A stretch of 64,000 bases of DNA from an uncultured bacterium (GTDB lineage: Bacteria > Bacteroidota > Bacteroidia > Bacteroidales > Bacteroidaceae): the NCBI GenBank assembly GCA_905214625.1, contig CAJMMQ010000010.1, forward strand, positions 30,821-94,820, read 5' to 3'. Shown here piece by piece: positions 9,138-18,242 of this stretch (its first letter is position 1; the number at the start of each line of letters is the position of its first letter). The notes under the pieces were generated by a model that ran no database searches, had not been told where the DNA came from, and worked only from the letters and a program-made list of their open reading frames with translations. The translations under genes and the position numbers were made by a program.

Positions 9138-11960
9138 GTCAATGCTTCTGATGGTGCCCAACTCACCATTACATACATTGGCATGAAAGAAAAGAGAGTA
9201 AAGGCCGGTAAAGATCTTAGAATTGTAATGGAAAACGACGAAACATCGCTTGATGAACTTGTTGTTACAGGTTACGGTTCGGCCCGTAAGTTAGGTACGA
9301 TAGCCGGTTCTGTCACATCTGTTTCCAGCGAAGCTATAGAGAACCGTCCCGTAGCGAACGTCGGTGACGCATTGCAAGGTCAGGTTGCAGGTCTTCAGGT
9401 GTTCACTTCATCTGGTGAGCCTTCAGCAACAACAAGCATGCGTATCCGTGGTGTCACATCATTGTATGCAAGCACTGAGCCTTTGTTCATATTGGACGGA
9501 AGCGAAATCTCACAGAATACTTTCGTTTCGCTCAACCCCAACGATATCGAAAGCATCACTGTATTGAAAGATGCTTCGTCTACCGCAATCTACGGTTCAC
9601 GTGCAGCTAACGGTGTTGTAATCATCACATCAAAGAAAGGTAAATTTGGTGAAGCTGCCACAGTGACGGTTTCAGCTCAATATGGTGTATCTGAACTTGC
9701 CGGCGACAATCTCGACGTGATGAATGCCGACCAGTGGTTCGCTTTTCAGGAAATGCTGACACCGACACTTGTTGACAACGCCAATTTCCAGGCACAGAAG
9801 GCATACTACAAAAAATACAATGTCGGCACAGACTGGACCAAAATGCTTTTCGGCGACAGCAAGCCTACTTCACAGATAGACCTGAGTGTGCGCGGCGGCA
9901 CTCAGAACACTTCTTATCTCGTATCTTACGGACACTATAACGCCGAGGGTATCATGGACGACTCTGAAATGCGCCGTGAGACACTGCGCGCAAACCTTGA
10001 GATTAACGCCAACAAATGGCTGAAGATTGGAAACAATGCCAACCTCGCTTATGACAAGACAAAGACTGCCGGATACACAAGCACCAACGGATTTTCACTT
10101 CAGAATAAGCCTATGGCTGCCCGCGGTCTTCTGCCTACATATCCTTTCTATGAGATAAAGGGACTTGTCTACAACCAGGACGGAAGCGTTGACTGGGCTA
10201 ACAGTACATTCGAAGGCTATGGCGACCGCCTCGACATGGTTGGTGACGGCAACTACAACCCCTACTTCTGGATGGAGTTCCAGCCGAGCCATACAACACG
10301 TGTACGTATCAACGAGAACGCTTATGTAAACATCAACCCTATCAAGGGACTTAACATTCGTTCCGCTTTGGGTCTTGACTGGAACGACTACCGCAAATCT
10401 TTCAAGATGGAAAGAAGGCCTGATATCTCGTTCGCAAAGACAGGTTCAGTAAGCGAAACTTTCTCACGCTTCTATCGTTGGACTGTTACAAATACTATTG
10501 AATACAAGTTCAACTTCCTGAAATACAACAACGTAACATTGCTTGCCGGTCAGGAGTCAATGAACAGCAAGACCGACGCTTTCGGAGCATCTGCTGACGG
10601 ATTCACAGACAACCGCCTTCTGATTTTGTCAGCAGCTCCCGCTACCTCTGACTATATCCCGCAAGTAAGCCAGAGCATATCTGAAGAAGTGCGCAACTCT
10701 TGGTTCGGTATGTTAAACTACAGCTACGCTGACCGCTACTTCCTCGACGCATCAATCCGCCGCGACGGTTCTTCACTCTTCGCTCCTGATCACCGTTGGG
10801 GTACATTCGGCGCTATAGCCGCAATGTGGAACATCACTAACGAGAAGTTTATGAGCTCTACAAGAAAATGGATCAACGACCTCCAGCTGAAAGCAAGCTA
10901 CGGTTCAACAGGTAACTCAGGCATAGACCCATACATGTACCTCGGTCTGGCAGGTGCTACAACTTCTTATGGTGGCAGCGCTACGGCTATCGCCAACCCG
11001 TCAAACCCGAATCTGTCATGGGAGACGGTTAAGACAATGAACATCGGCTTGAGCGGCAGACTGTTCAACCACGTATCATTCGACGTTGAATATTACAACA
11101 AGGTAACATCAGACATGCTTGTCCAGATACCTTACTCTTACACAACAGGTTTCTCTGGAGGTTGGGGTAATGTCGCTGAGATGACCAACAATGGCGTTGA
11201 CGTTAACATCAGCGCAGACATCATAAGCACAAAAGACTGGCACTGGTCTGTGAATCTCAACTTCAACTACAACAAGAACGAGGTTACAAAACTGTTCAAC
11301 GATGTAGACAGCTACGACGTAACCAACCTTGTACACTTGGAGAAAGGACATCCTTACGGAGAATTCTATTATGTACGCTGGAGCCATGTTGACCCTGCCG
11401 ACGGACAGACTGTATGGCTTGACAAAAACGGTAACGAGACCAAGGTCTACTCAGAAGACAACCGCGTGATGACAGGCAAGAACGCCATCGCACCATGGTC
11501 AGGCGGTCTTTCAACCTCTTTGTCATGGAAGGGCCTTCAGCTCGATGTGCAGTTCTCTGGTATGTTCGACCGTTACATGATGAACAACGAGCGCTACTTC
11601 CTGGAGAATCCGGCATTTGCAACTCAGCTCAATCAGAGCACAGCTATGCTTGACATGTGGCAGAAGCCGGGCGACATCACAGATATCGCCGCTGCAAACT
11701 GCCAGCGCCAGTTGGACACAAGTTTCCTTGAGAACGCTTCTTTCGTCAGACTGAAATTCTTGCAGCTGTCTTACACATTCCCAGAGAAGTTGATGCAGTC
11801 AACAAACTTCATCAAAACAGCGAAAATCTATTTTGTAGGACGTAACCTGCTCACACTGACTTCATACAAGGGTTATGACCCCGAGATTGACAGTCTCGTG
11901 TCATTTGGCGACTATCCTAACACACGTCAATATTCTATAGGTATTCAACTAACTTTATAA
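8955..11960 (+). CDS. SusC/RagA family TonB-linked outer-membrane transporter (right locus)
   Basis: A 1001-residue TonB-dependent transporter. A signal peptide (MEKRLTMFLACLFLSVGMAL) is followed by a carboxypeptidase-regulatory-like domain (about 22-100), the TonB-box region (DELVVTGYGSARKLGTIAG), a plug containing IYGSRAANGVVIITSKKG, and a barrel ending SIGIQLTL. The N-terminus is almost identical to the left susC, but the barrel is a different subfamily, so the ligands probably differ. By eye the gene uses more C-ending codons than the left locus. It is followed 18 bp later by susD, then a lipoprotein and an M6 protease. No clear promoter was found upstream in this orientation. Confidence 0.96.
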   Translation: MEKRLTMFLACLFLSVGMALAQKAVTGTVVSQEDGQPIIGATIRVEGTNVGTVTDANGKFSVNASDGAQLTITYIGMKEKRVKAGKDLRIVMENDETSLDELVVTGYGSARKLGTIAGSVTSVSSEAIENRPVANVGDALQGQVAGLQVFTSSGEPSATTSMRIRGVTSLYASTEPLFILDGSEISQNTFVSLNPNDIESITVLKDASSTAIYGSRAANGVVIITSKKGKFGEAATVTVSAQYGVSELAGDNLDVMNADQWFAFQEMLTPTLVDNANFQAQKAYYKKYNVGTDWTKMLFGDSKPTSQIDLSVRGGTQNTSYLVSYGHYNAEGIMDDSEMRRETLRANLEINANKWLKIGNNANLAYDKTKTAGYTSTNGFSLQNKPMAARGLLPTYPFYEIKGLVYNQDGSVDWANSTFEGYGDRLDMVGDGNYNPYFWMEFQPSHTTRVRINENAYVNINPIKGLNIRSALGLDWNDYRKSFKMERRPDISFAKTGSVSETFSRFYRWTVTNTIEYKFNFLKYNNVTLLAGQESMNSKTDAFGASADGFTDNRLLILSAAPATSDYIPQVSQSISEEVRNSWFGMLNYSYADRYFLDASIRRDGSSLFAPDHRWGTFGAIAAMWNITNEKFMSSTRKWINDLQLKASYGSTGNSGIDPYMYLGLAGATTSYGGSATAIANPSNPNLSWETVKTMNIGLSGRLFNHVSFDVEYYNKVTSDMLVQIPYSYTTGFSGGWGNVAEMTNNGVDVNISADIISTKDWHWSVNLNFNYNKNEVTKLFNDVDSYDVTNLVHLEKGHPYGEFYYVRWSHVDPADGQTVWLDKNGNETKVYSEDNRVMTGKNAIAPWSGGLSTSLSWKGLQLDVQFSGMFDRYMMNNERYFLENPAFATQLNQSTAMLDMWQKPGDITDIAAANCQRQLDTSFLENASFVRLKFLQLSYTFPEKLMQSTNFIKTAKIYFVGRNLLTLTSYKGYDPEIDSLVSFGDYPNTRQYSIGIQLTL

Positions 11961-11978
11961 AATAAAAGGATTTAAGCA

Positions 11979-13490
11979 ATGAAAAAGATATATTTGTTAA
12001 TCGGTTTGGCTGTGGGACTCATTTCCTCATGCGACATGGACACGGTTCCCTACGGTTCAATACCAGAATCGGAGGCTCTGGTGACTCCGGAAGACTTCAC
12101 CGGGATGCGCAATGGTCTTTACTCAGGACTGCGTTCTTCTGTGGGCGGAAGCGTCTTCTACATTACACCAGACGTGCAAACTGACGAGTTTCACGCACTC
12201 ATCGGTAACTCTAACACATATGGAGACATGTACCGCTGGGACTTCACTCCACAGTCAGGAAACATCAGCACAGCTTATGCCAACTACCAGGCAATCATAG
12301 CACGCGCCAACTTCATCATCGACGGTTACAACAAATGTGACTTCTCTGATGCGAGCACATTCAATGAAGAAGGCATGAAAGCTGTAAAAGACGCTAAAGG
12401 CGACGCTTTCTTTTGTCGTGCATACAGCATATTCATGCTCTCACAGTTCTTCTGCGCAGACTATGAAGCTGCAACAGCCAGCGAACCTAACACAGGCGTT
12501 TCTTACCGCACTGACTACGCCCCGTCAGCAGACCCTGCAACATATCCCGCACGCAAGACTCTTGCCGAGACATTCGCGCAGGTAACAGCCGATCTCGACA
12601 GCGCAGCCACATACATCACAACCAAAGGTGCTGTAAGGAACAATTATATTTCTGTTGACGCCATCACTGCACTCCGTGCACGTGTTGCATTGGCCATGGA
12701 TGACTACAACAACGCAGCCGAATATGCATCAAGCCTTGCTGACGCAAGTACATACTCTTTGGCAAAAAGCGCCAACGACCTTATAAATTTGTGGACAAAC
12801 GACAGCGGCAATGAAACAATCCTGCAGCTCGTCATCGGTGCACCCGACCAGCTAGTATCTGGTTGTGGAGCTGCTTATCAGCCTGTAGACAGAGACCCTG
12901 ACTTCATCCCTACTCTGGACTTGCTCAACCTCTACAGCAACGACGACTACCGCAAGAGCGTTTATTTCAACACTATCAATGTTGTGACAACAACCGGAGC
13001 AAGCGGCACAGTATATGCATTCAACAAATTCCCACTTCAGACAAAGCTCTATCAGTCAATGAAAAGCCCTGAATCACGCTTTGTAATCGAGCCTAAAGTG
13101 TTCAGAATAGCTGAAATGTACCTCATCGCAGCTGAAGCATACGCACAGGCAGGAAACATTGAAAAGGGCACTTACTACCTGAACCAGCTGGAATCAAAGC
13201 GTATCAGAAACTATCAGGCACAGACATTCAGCTCTAAGCAGGATCTCATGAACGAGATAATGCGCGAGCGCCAGAGAGAGATGTTGGGCGAAGGAACACG
13301 TCTTATTGACATAAAGAGATGGCACATCTCAATGACAAGAGGTGCCGCACAGCAGGAAGACCTGTTGCTTACTCCTGGTCCAACCACTACCTACTTGTCA
13401 CGCCCTGCTGACGCAGACAGATTGACATGGCCTATTCCGAAGAACGAAACTGACCTTACAGACAGAATTGTTCAGAACCCTGGCTATTAA
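11979..13490 (+). CDS. SusD/RagB family nutrient-binding lipoprotein
   Basis: A 503-residue SusD-like lipoprotein (lipobox GLISSC, acylated Cys about residue 18, followed by DMDT). Helical repeats cover about 80-300. The conserved C-terminal region includes VFRIAEMYLIAAEAYAQAG and the RERQREMLGEGTRLIDIKRW block typical of the RagB/SusD family. It starts 18 bp after susC and pairs with it as the lid of the transporter. The next gene follows after 59 bp. Confidence 0.95.
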   Translation: MKKIYLLIGLAVGLISSCDMDTVPYGSIPESEALVTPEDFTGMRNGLYSGLRSSVGGSVFYITPDVQTDEFHALIGNSNTYGDMYRWDFTPQSGNISTAYANYQAIIARANFIIDGYNKCDFSDASTFNEEGMKAVKDAKGDAFFCRAYSIFMLSQFFCADYEAATASEPNTGVSYRTDYAPSADPATYPARKTLAETFAQVTADLDSAATYITTKGAVRNNYISVDAITALRARVALAMDDYNNAAEYASSLADASTYSLAKSANDLINLWTNDSGNETILQLVIGAPDQLVSGCGAAYQPVDRDPDFIPTLDLLNLYSNDDYRKSVYFNTINVVTTTGASGTVYAFNKFPLQTKLYQSMKSPESRFVIEPKVFRIAEMYLIAAEAYAQAGNIEKGTYYLNQLESKRIRNYQAQTFSSKQDLMNEIMRERQREMLGEGTRLIDIKRWHISMTRGAAQQEDLLLTPGPTTTYLSRPADADRLTWPIPKNETDLTDRIVQNPGY

Positions 13491-13549
13491 AGAAAACGGC
13501 AAAGCACAACAGCGAAAGCCACATCAAAACAATTAAAAAAATTAAACAC

Positions 13550-14461
13550 ATGAAATATTTAAAATTATTCATCCTCATGGCTGCTTTACTGCCATTCTTC
13601 ACATCTTGTTCTGAAGATGAAGATGTGAACACGACAGAATGCACAGTCGGATTTGAGAGCGATGCAATTAAAATAAGCGAAACAGCAGGTATCACTCAGA
13701 TACCCATTAATGTCAGCGGCTACAGAAACGGCCCTGTTAAAGTTGTCATTGAAACTGAACCTGTAGGAGAAAACGGAGCTATAGAAGGCACACACTACAG
13801 AATAACAGACAAAACTCTGAACCTCAACTCAGACACACTCTCAACAGGTGTAATCAATGTAGAAGTACAGGTTGTTGACGACTCAGAAGCAAATGAAAAT
13901 CGCCAGTTCAAACTGAAAATAATATCTGCTGAAGGCGCAAATACAGCAATAGCAGAGACAACAGTGACAATTGTCGATAATGAGAGCAACCCATACAGCG
14001 CATTCGGAGGCCAGTGGTATGTCAACGCAACTAACAGTCAAGGCAACAAGGTCAAAGTTCCTATGACAATCAAGGCTGCCCAGGAAGGTGAATACGGATA
14101 TGAAAGTATCCTCACTGGTACGACAGAAGGTCTATGCGGATATGGTGAAAAACTCACTTGGACTTTTGAATGGATCTATGATGACGCAGCAGGCGAAGGT
14201 GCACTCAGCTTGGTTGTTTCCGGAACTGACACCAAGGTAGGCGACTACGACGCATACACGCTCAACTTCTTCTTGTATCAGCCACCGTTTGAAGGTTCAA
14301 TCGGCACAGGAACGCTTGACGCACCATGGACAATCACAGGAAATACAATTCCTGCAACGATAACCTTTAACTCAACTTACGGATTGTTTGTTGCAGCTGC
14401 AGCCAATAGCCAACTCTATATATTTGACTACTTTGAGAACATAAGTCTGACCAGAGAATAA
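13550..14461 (+). CDS. Surface lipoprotein of right SusCD locus, Calx-beta domain
   Basis: A 303-residue lipoprotein; the lipobox PFFTSC puts the acylated Cys at about residue 20, followed by the acidic SEDEDV expected of a surface-export signal. Residues about 33-150 form a Calx-beta-like module ending in TVTIVDNES, a hallmark of that fold. The C-terminal half (about 155-303) is beta-rich and unrecognised. It sits in the same place as 1668-2570 does in the left locus. A hairpin follows immediately, so it is probably the last gene of the susCD transcript. A substrate-binding role is inferred from context. Confidence 0.75.
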   Translation: MKYLKLFILMAALLPFFTSCSEDEDVNTTECTVGFESDAIKISETAGITQIPINVSGYRNGPVKVVIETEPVGENGAIEGTHYRITDKTLNLNSDTLSTGVINVEVQVVDDSEANENRQFKLKIISAEGANTAIAETTVTIVDNESNPYSAFGGQWYVNATNSQGNKVKVPMTIKAAQEGEYGYESILTGTTEGLCGYGEKLTWTFEWIYDDAAGEGALSLVVSGTDTKVGDYDAYTLNFFLYQPPFEGSIGTGTLDAPWTITGNTIPATITFNSTYGLFVAAAANSQLYIFDYFENISLTRE

Positions 14462-14485
14462 TGTTAGACAGATAAATAACAATTA

Positions 14486-14536
14486 AAGAAAGTGTGTCAG
14501 AAACGGCGGTTCACCGCCGTTCAGACACACTTTCTT
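14486..14536 (+). terminator. Strong hairpin after right SusCD operon
   Basis: AAGAAAGTGTGTC (14486-14498) pairs perfectly with GACACACTTTCTT (14524-14536), with a second inner stem of AACGGCGG/CCGCCGTT after a small internal loop. It lies 25 bp past the lipoprotein stop and 18 bp before the M6 gene, so it could terminate or attenuate transcription into the protease gene. Confidence 0.75.
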
Positions 14537-14554
14537 AGCTAAAAAATAAACACT

Positions 14555-16666
14555 ATGAAAAAATTACTCAACACTATCATTTTAGGTCTGATAAGCTGTG
14601 CAGTAATGGCCATTCCCGCAAAGCGCGGTGTTTGGAAGACAGTGAAACTGGCAGACGGCACAGAAGTTAAGATGCAACTGCAGGGCGATGAATTTTGTCA
14701 CTACTGGCAGGCAGAAGACGGACGCGCCTTCATCAAAGACCAGACAACAGACATATATGTTGTTGCAGACAAACAGAAGCTTTTAGAGCAATCAAAAGTA
14801 AAGAGGGATGAAGCAGCAGCCAACATTGCAAAGCGCTCGGCACCAGCCCGCATAACTATTGGAGGAAGCCACGAGCCTTTCATTGGAGAAAAAAAAGGGC
14901 TGATAATACTTATTGAATTCCAAGACGTGCACTTCCAGCCCGAACATGATGCAAAACTGTACGACCAGATTGCCAACGCAGAAAATTTCAGCAACGGCAT
15001 GGGATTCCGCGGCAGCGTGCGCGACTATTTCCGTGACCAAAGCTACGGACAATTCGTGCTTAACCTTGACATAATAGGCCCAGTACGCATGCCACAAGGC
15101 TATGCCTATTACGGAGCTAACACTTCTAACGGGAGTGATGACAGCAGAAAAATAGGACAAATGCTAAAAGACGCTTGCCTTAGCGTAGACCCTGATGTGA
15201 ACTTTGCTGACTACGACTGGGACAACGACGGCGATGTGGATCAAGTATTTTTCATTTATGCAGGATACGGCGAGGCAAATTCAGGTGATGAAAACGCAAT
15301 ATGGCCGCACCAATTCAATCTGCAGTCTGCTACAGGATCTGCATTAAACGTTGACGGTGTCAGAGTAAACAATTACGCCTGCGGAAACGAAATTAACGGT
15401 AGAGGCACGATAGAAGGTATTGGCACTATCTGTCATGAATTTTCACATTGCCTCGGACTTGCCGACTTGTATGACACTGATGGCGGCAACTGCCAAGGCC
15501 TAGGCCAATGGGACTTAATGGCAAGCGGCAATTACAACGAAAACGGCTTTGTTCCCGCGGGGTATTCTGCATACGAAAGAATGTATGCAGGTTGGTTGCA
15601 ACCTGTAGAACTAACGGAAGGTGTATTTGTAGATGGCATGAAAGGACTAAACTCTAGCCCCGAGGCATACATAATCTACAATGAAGGAAATAAAAACGAA
15701 TATTACATGCTCGAAAACCGTGATGGAACGGGTTGGGACTTAGGCATGCCAGGAAAAGGCTTGATGATAACACATGTTGACTTTAATAGAAACATTTGGG
15801 CAAGTAACGCTGTAAACAGTGTATCCCGCCAAAAGAGCATGGGAATTACTAATGCACATGAGAGGTGTGTACTTATTCCTGCGGACAACACATTTATGGG
15901 AAATGGCAATTCTGGAGATGTATGGCCATATGGTGGAAATAATGCTTTGACAAACACATCCAGACCCGCAGCCGAACTGTATAACCGAAACAGTGACGGA
16001 ACATACTACATGAACAAGCCTATCACAAACATAACACGAAATACAGACGGAACAATATCATTTTCGTTTATTATCCAACAGTCGGCAAACCTTTTCTTTG
16101 AATCATTCGACAAGTGCGACGGCAAGGGAGGCAACGATGGAAATTTTAGCGGAACGGCAATGTCTGCACCAGAATATGACAATGACGGCTGGACAGGCGA
16201 AACTCCGCGTGGCGCATACCAATGTGCAAGATATGGAACAAGAACTGCTCCGGGATATGCGACAACACCGACAATAACATTGGCAGGCGAACACAAAATG
16301 AGTTTATTGGCAGCACCTTACACTGGCGGAGGAACAAACCTGACTATTGAGGTGACTGAAGGAAACGCTACCATAAGCCAATCATCATTCACGTTGGAAG
16401 AAGGCAAATGGACACTCATTGAAACTAATATAAACGGTAACGGACCTGTGAAAGTAACTGTCAGAACTGATTCGGGCATGATGTACTTGGATGAATTCAG
16501 CATCAAGAATTCAACAAGTGGCATTGATCAGATAACATCTGTTCAAACAAACGCTACAAAGGACAACCGCATTTTCACCCTCGATGGCCGTTACATCGGC
16601 ACAGACATCAATAAACTGTCAAAAGGCATCTACATCAGCGGAGGGAAAAAGATAATAAAGAGATAA
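14555..16666 (+). CDS. Secreted M6 family metalloprotease with T9SS sorting domain
   Basis: A 703-residue zinc protease of the immune inhibitor A (M6) family. Signal peptide about 1-19 (MKKLLNTIILGLISCAVMA). An N-terminal propeptide region (to about residue 105) precedes the catalytic domain. The zinc site is H294-E-x-x-H298 in HEFSHCLGLADLYD, with a downstream acidic residue in the metzincin-like position. Residues about 510-650 resemble a beta-sandwich carbohydrate/adhesin module (LFFESFDKCDG). The C-terminus (IFTLDGRYIGTDI...KGIYISGGKKIIKR) is a T9SS type-A sorting domain, so the protein should be exported and surface-anchored or released. It lies downstream of the right SusCD locus and probably supplies peptides to it. 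A paralogue is at 40182-42863. Confidence 0.92.
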   Translation: MKKLLNTIILGLISCAVMAIPAKRGVWKTVKLADGTEVKMQLQGDEFCHYWQAEDGRAFIKDQTTDIYVVADKQKLLEQSKVKRDEAAANIAKRSAPARITIGGSHEPFIGEKKGLIILIEFQDVHFQPEHDAKLYDQIANAENFSNGMGFRGSVRDYFRDQSYGQFVLNLDIIGPVRMPQGYAYYGANTSNGSDDSRKIGQMLKDACLSVDPDVNFADYDWDNDGDVDQVFFIYAGYGEANSGDENAIWPHQFNLQSATGSALNVDGVRVNNYACGNEINGRGTIEGIGTICHEFSHCLGLADLYDTDGGNCQGLGQWDLMASGNYNENGFVPAGYSAYERMYAGWLQPVELTEGVFVDGMKGLNSSPEAYIIYNEGNKNEYYMLENRDGTGWDLGMPGKGLMITHVDFNRNIWASNAVNSVSRQKSMGITNAHERCVLIPADNTFMGNGNSGDVWPYGGNNALTNTSRPAAELYNRNSDGTYYMNKPITNITRNTDGTISFSFIIQQSANLFFESFDKCDGKGGNDGNFSGTAMSAPEYDNDGWTGETPRGAYQCARYGTRTAPGYATTPTITLAGEHKMSLLAAPYTGGGTNLTIEVTEGNATISQSSFTLEEGKWTLIETNINGNGPVKVTVRTDSGMMYLDEFSIKNSTSGIDQITSVQTNATKDNRIFTLDGRYIGTDINKLSKGIYISGGKKIIKR

Positions 16667-16745
16667 TTATTAGCTAAGACCTATGAGGGTGTATCAACAT
16701 AAAATGTTCACGCCCAAAGGTTACAGATTGCAGCTATAGCATATA

Positions 16746-16790
16746 AAAGAGGCATGTCAAACTCAGTATTGAGTAATGATACGCCTCTTT
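16746..16790 (+). terminator. Terminator after M6 protease gene
   Basis: AAAGAGGC (16746-16753) pairs with GCCTCTTT (16783-16790); the stem continues inward, with an inner ACTCA/TGAGT stem, and CTTCAATTTTTT follows. A typical rho-independent terminator, 80 bp beyond the stop. Confidence 0.8.
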
Positions 16791-16811
16791 CTTCAATTTT
16801 TTAGAATAATC

Positions 16812-17837
16812 AAACGTGAGTTCGGTATAACATCATCATGCAACAAGTCTGCTTTTGTCAATAATGTCAATATTTAAAGATGGCTTCTTTGATAAAAGAT
16901 TGTACGCAATAAGTCCGGCTATCAGGTTTGACGCAAAATTATTTACAAAGCGGTGTCTGGTATGCTCAATATTGCAGCATGTTACTAAGTTTACCGCTTA
17001 AATAAGCGACATTTTCCTAAGCAATATTTTGTTATAAAGATTCATGAGTGAGTTCTTCATATTCTTCTTTATCTTTGTGTCCAGGTGTATATCATCGACA
17101 AAAAGATTCTCAAACAATTCCTGACTTATGTATCCCCTGTCGGCAAATATCTTTCCGAAGAACTTTTTGGTGAACTCCCTGTCTTTCAGCGGCTCCCTGT
17201 CGTCCACGTTTCCGGGCGTTAGCGTCCACTGCATTATCTCGGCGCGGTCGTTGATCACGATGTGCAGCTTGAATCCGTAAAACCATCCCATCGTAATCCT
17301 GCCTTTTGCAACCCTTCCACTCATTGTCTTGTGACTGTGTGAACGCTTAATATGGCATGATTTCAGCGGCGTGGAGTCTATTATGGGGATATCCTCATAA
17401 TTTACCCAATTCACAGATTTGAAGGAATAGCATAAGGTGCAGTCAAATCTTGGCCTGACGTTCAACAAAACGGCTGTAGGAAAGACGCTTTGGGAATTCC
17501 TTGCGCATATGGTTGCATACATAGCCGAGATAGAATGACTTAAGGTAACGGTGGCGTCCAGTATGGCACAGGATCAAAATAGTCATAATCTCACTGTCGG
17601 ACATCACACACCGACGGTTACGGCGACGCTTGCCGGAGGTGTCAAGCGCATGTTTTTGCAACTCGGGTGCAAAATATTTGCATAACTCATCAAGAATACA
17701 GAAAAATTCTATTAAATTTACATCAGTCATGGAAGTGGATGTTTTTATGTAACTTATTGATTACCAACCATAAAGATACTAAAAATATTTCACTTCCACA
17801 ACTTTTTAAAGTGTTTTCTTATACCGAACTCACGTTT
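16812..17837 (-). mobile_element. IS982-family-like insertion sequence, decayed
   Basis: A 1026-bp element bounded by perfect 19-bp inverted repeats: AAACGTGAGTTCGGTATAA at 16812-16830 and its complement at 17819-17837. It carries one transposase gene on the minus strand, broken in at least three places. No target-site duplication is evident next to the ends (flanks ...GAATAATC and ACTTACTG), so the insertion is old or the duplication has been lost. Family assignment rests on the transposase; the ends do not obviously start with the ACC common in IS982. Confidence 0.85.
16836..17730 (-). pseudogene. IS982-type DDE transposase, disrupted
   Basis: Starts at the ATG at 17730 (MTDVNLIEFFCILDELCKYF) and contains MSDSEIMTILILCHTGRHRY and LSYSRFVERQAKI. 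It then meets a TGA (17445-17443), after which the same frame still reads LHLMLFLQICELGK before a second stop. The DDE core continues in another frame: IPIIDSTPLKSCHIKRSH, MGWFYGFKLHIVIND, TPGNVDDREPL, IFADRGYISQ. That frame stops at 16998, but the expected C-terminus (NIEHTRHRFVNNFASNLIAG, then LIAYNLLSKKPSL) is readable in yet another frame down to a TGA at 16838-16836. One internal stop and two frameshifts make it non-functional. Confidence 0.88.
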
Positions 17838-18242
17838 ACTTACTGTTTATATTTTTCTGCCGCCGTATTGATTAGCCGTAAACCAAAAACGTACGTTAAT
17901 CTTACAATTTTTATGGCATTTAGAGATTATGTTCTATTCACATCCTAAAATTAAGAATAAGGCTCATGCTATAAACTTGTTTCCGCCAAAAGCATCAATG
18001 TCAATAAAACTTTCATTAGGAGCATACACCAGCCACAGTGTAATCAGCCTGCAAAATATATAAGCCCAAACCGCATTAAACTCCGGCCGGATTGGGTTGA
18101 ATTCAACAAGACAACAAATGCCGCCTTACGCAATAAAAACCGGCATAAATCCGACTGATTGCGCCTGGCGGCATTTGTGTTTTTAAGTGCGTGCATCGTA
18201 AGATATCATCCACGATGAACGCGACATGCGCCCCTCACCGTT
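17838..18242. other. Intergenic region after IS remnant
   Basis: A 405-bp region with no convincing gene. A 44-codon plus-strand ORF near 17929 has no recognisable features. The only clear structure is the long hairpin at 18114-18178. Confidence 0.5.
18114..18178 (-). terminator. Long hairpin downstream of Omp28-like pair
   Basis: ACAAATGCCGCC (18114-18125) pairs exactly with GGCGGCATTTGT (18167-18178), with a further CGCAAT/ATTGCG stem inside. It lies 64 bp beyond the stop of the minus-strand gene at 18243. GTTTTT follows on the plus strand, so it could act in either direction. Confidence 0.65.
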
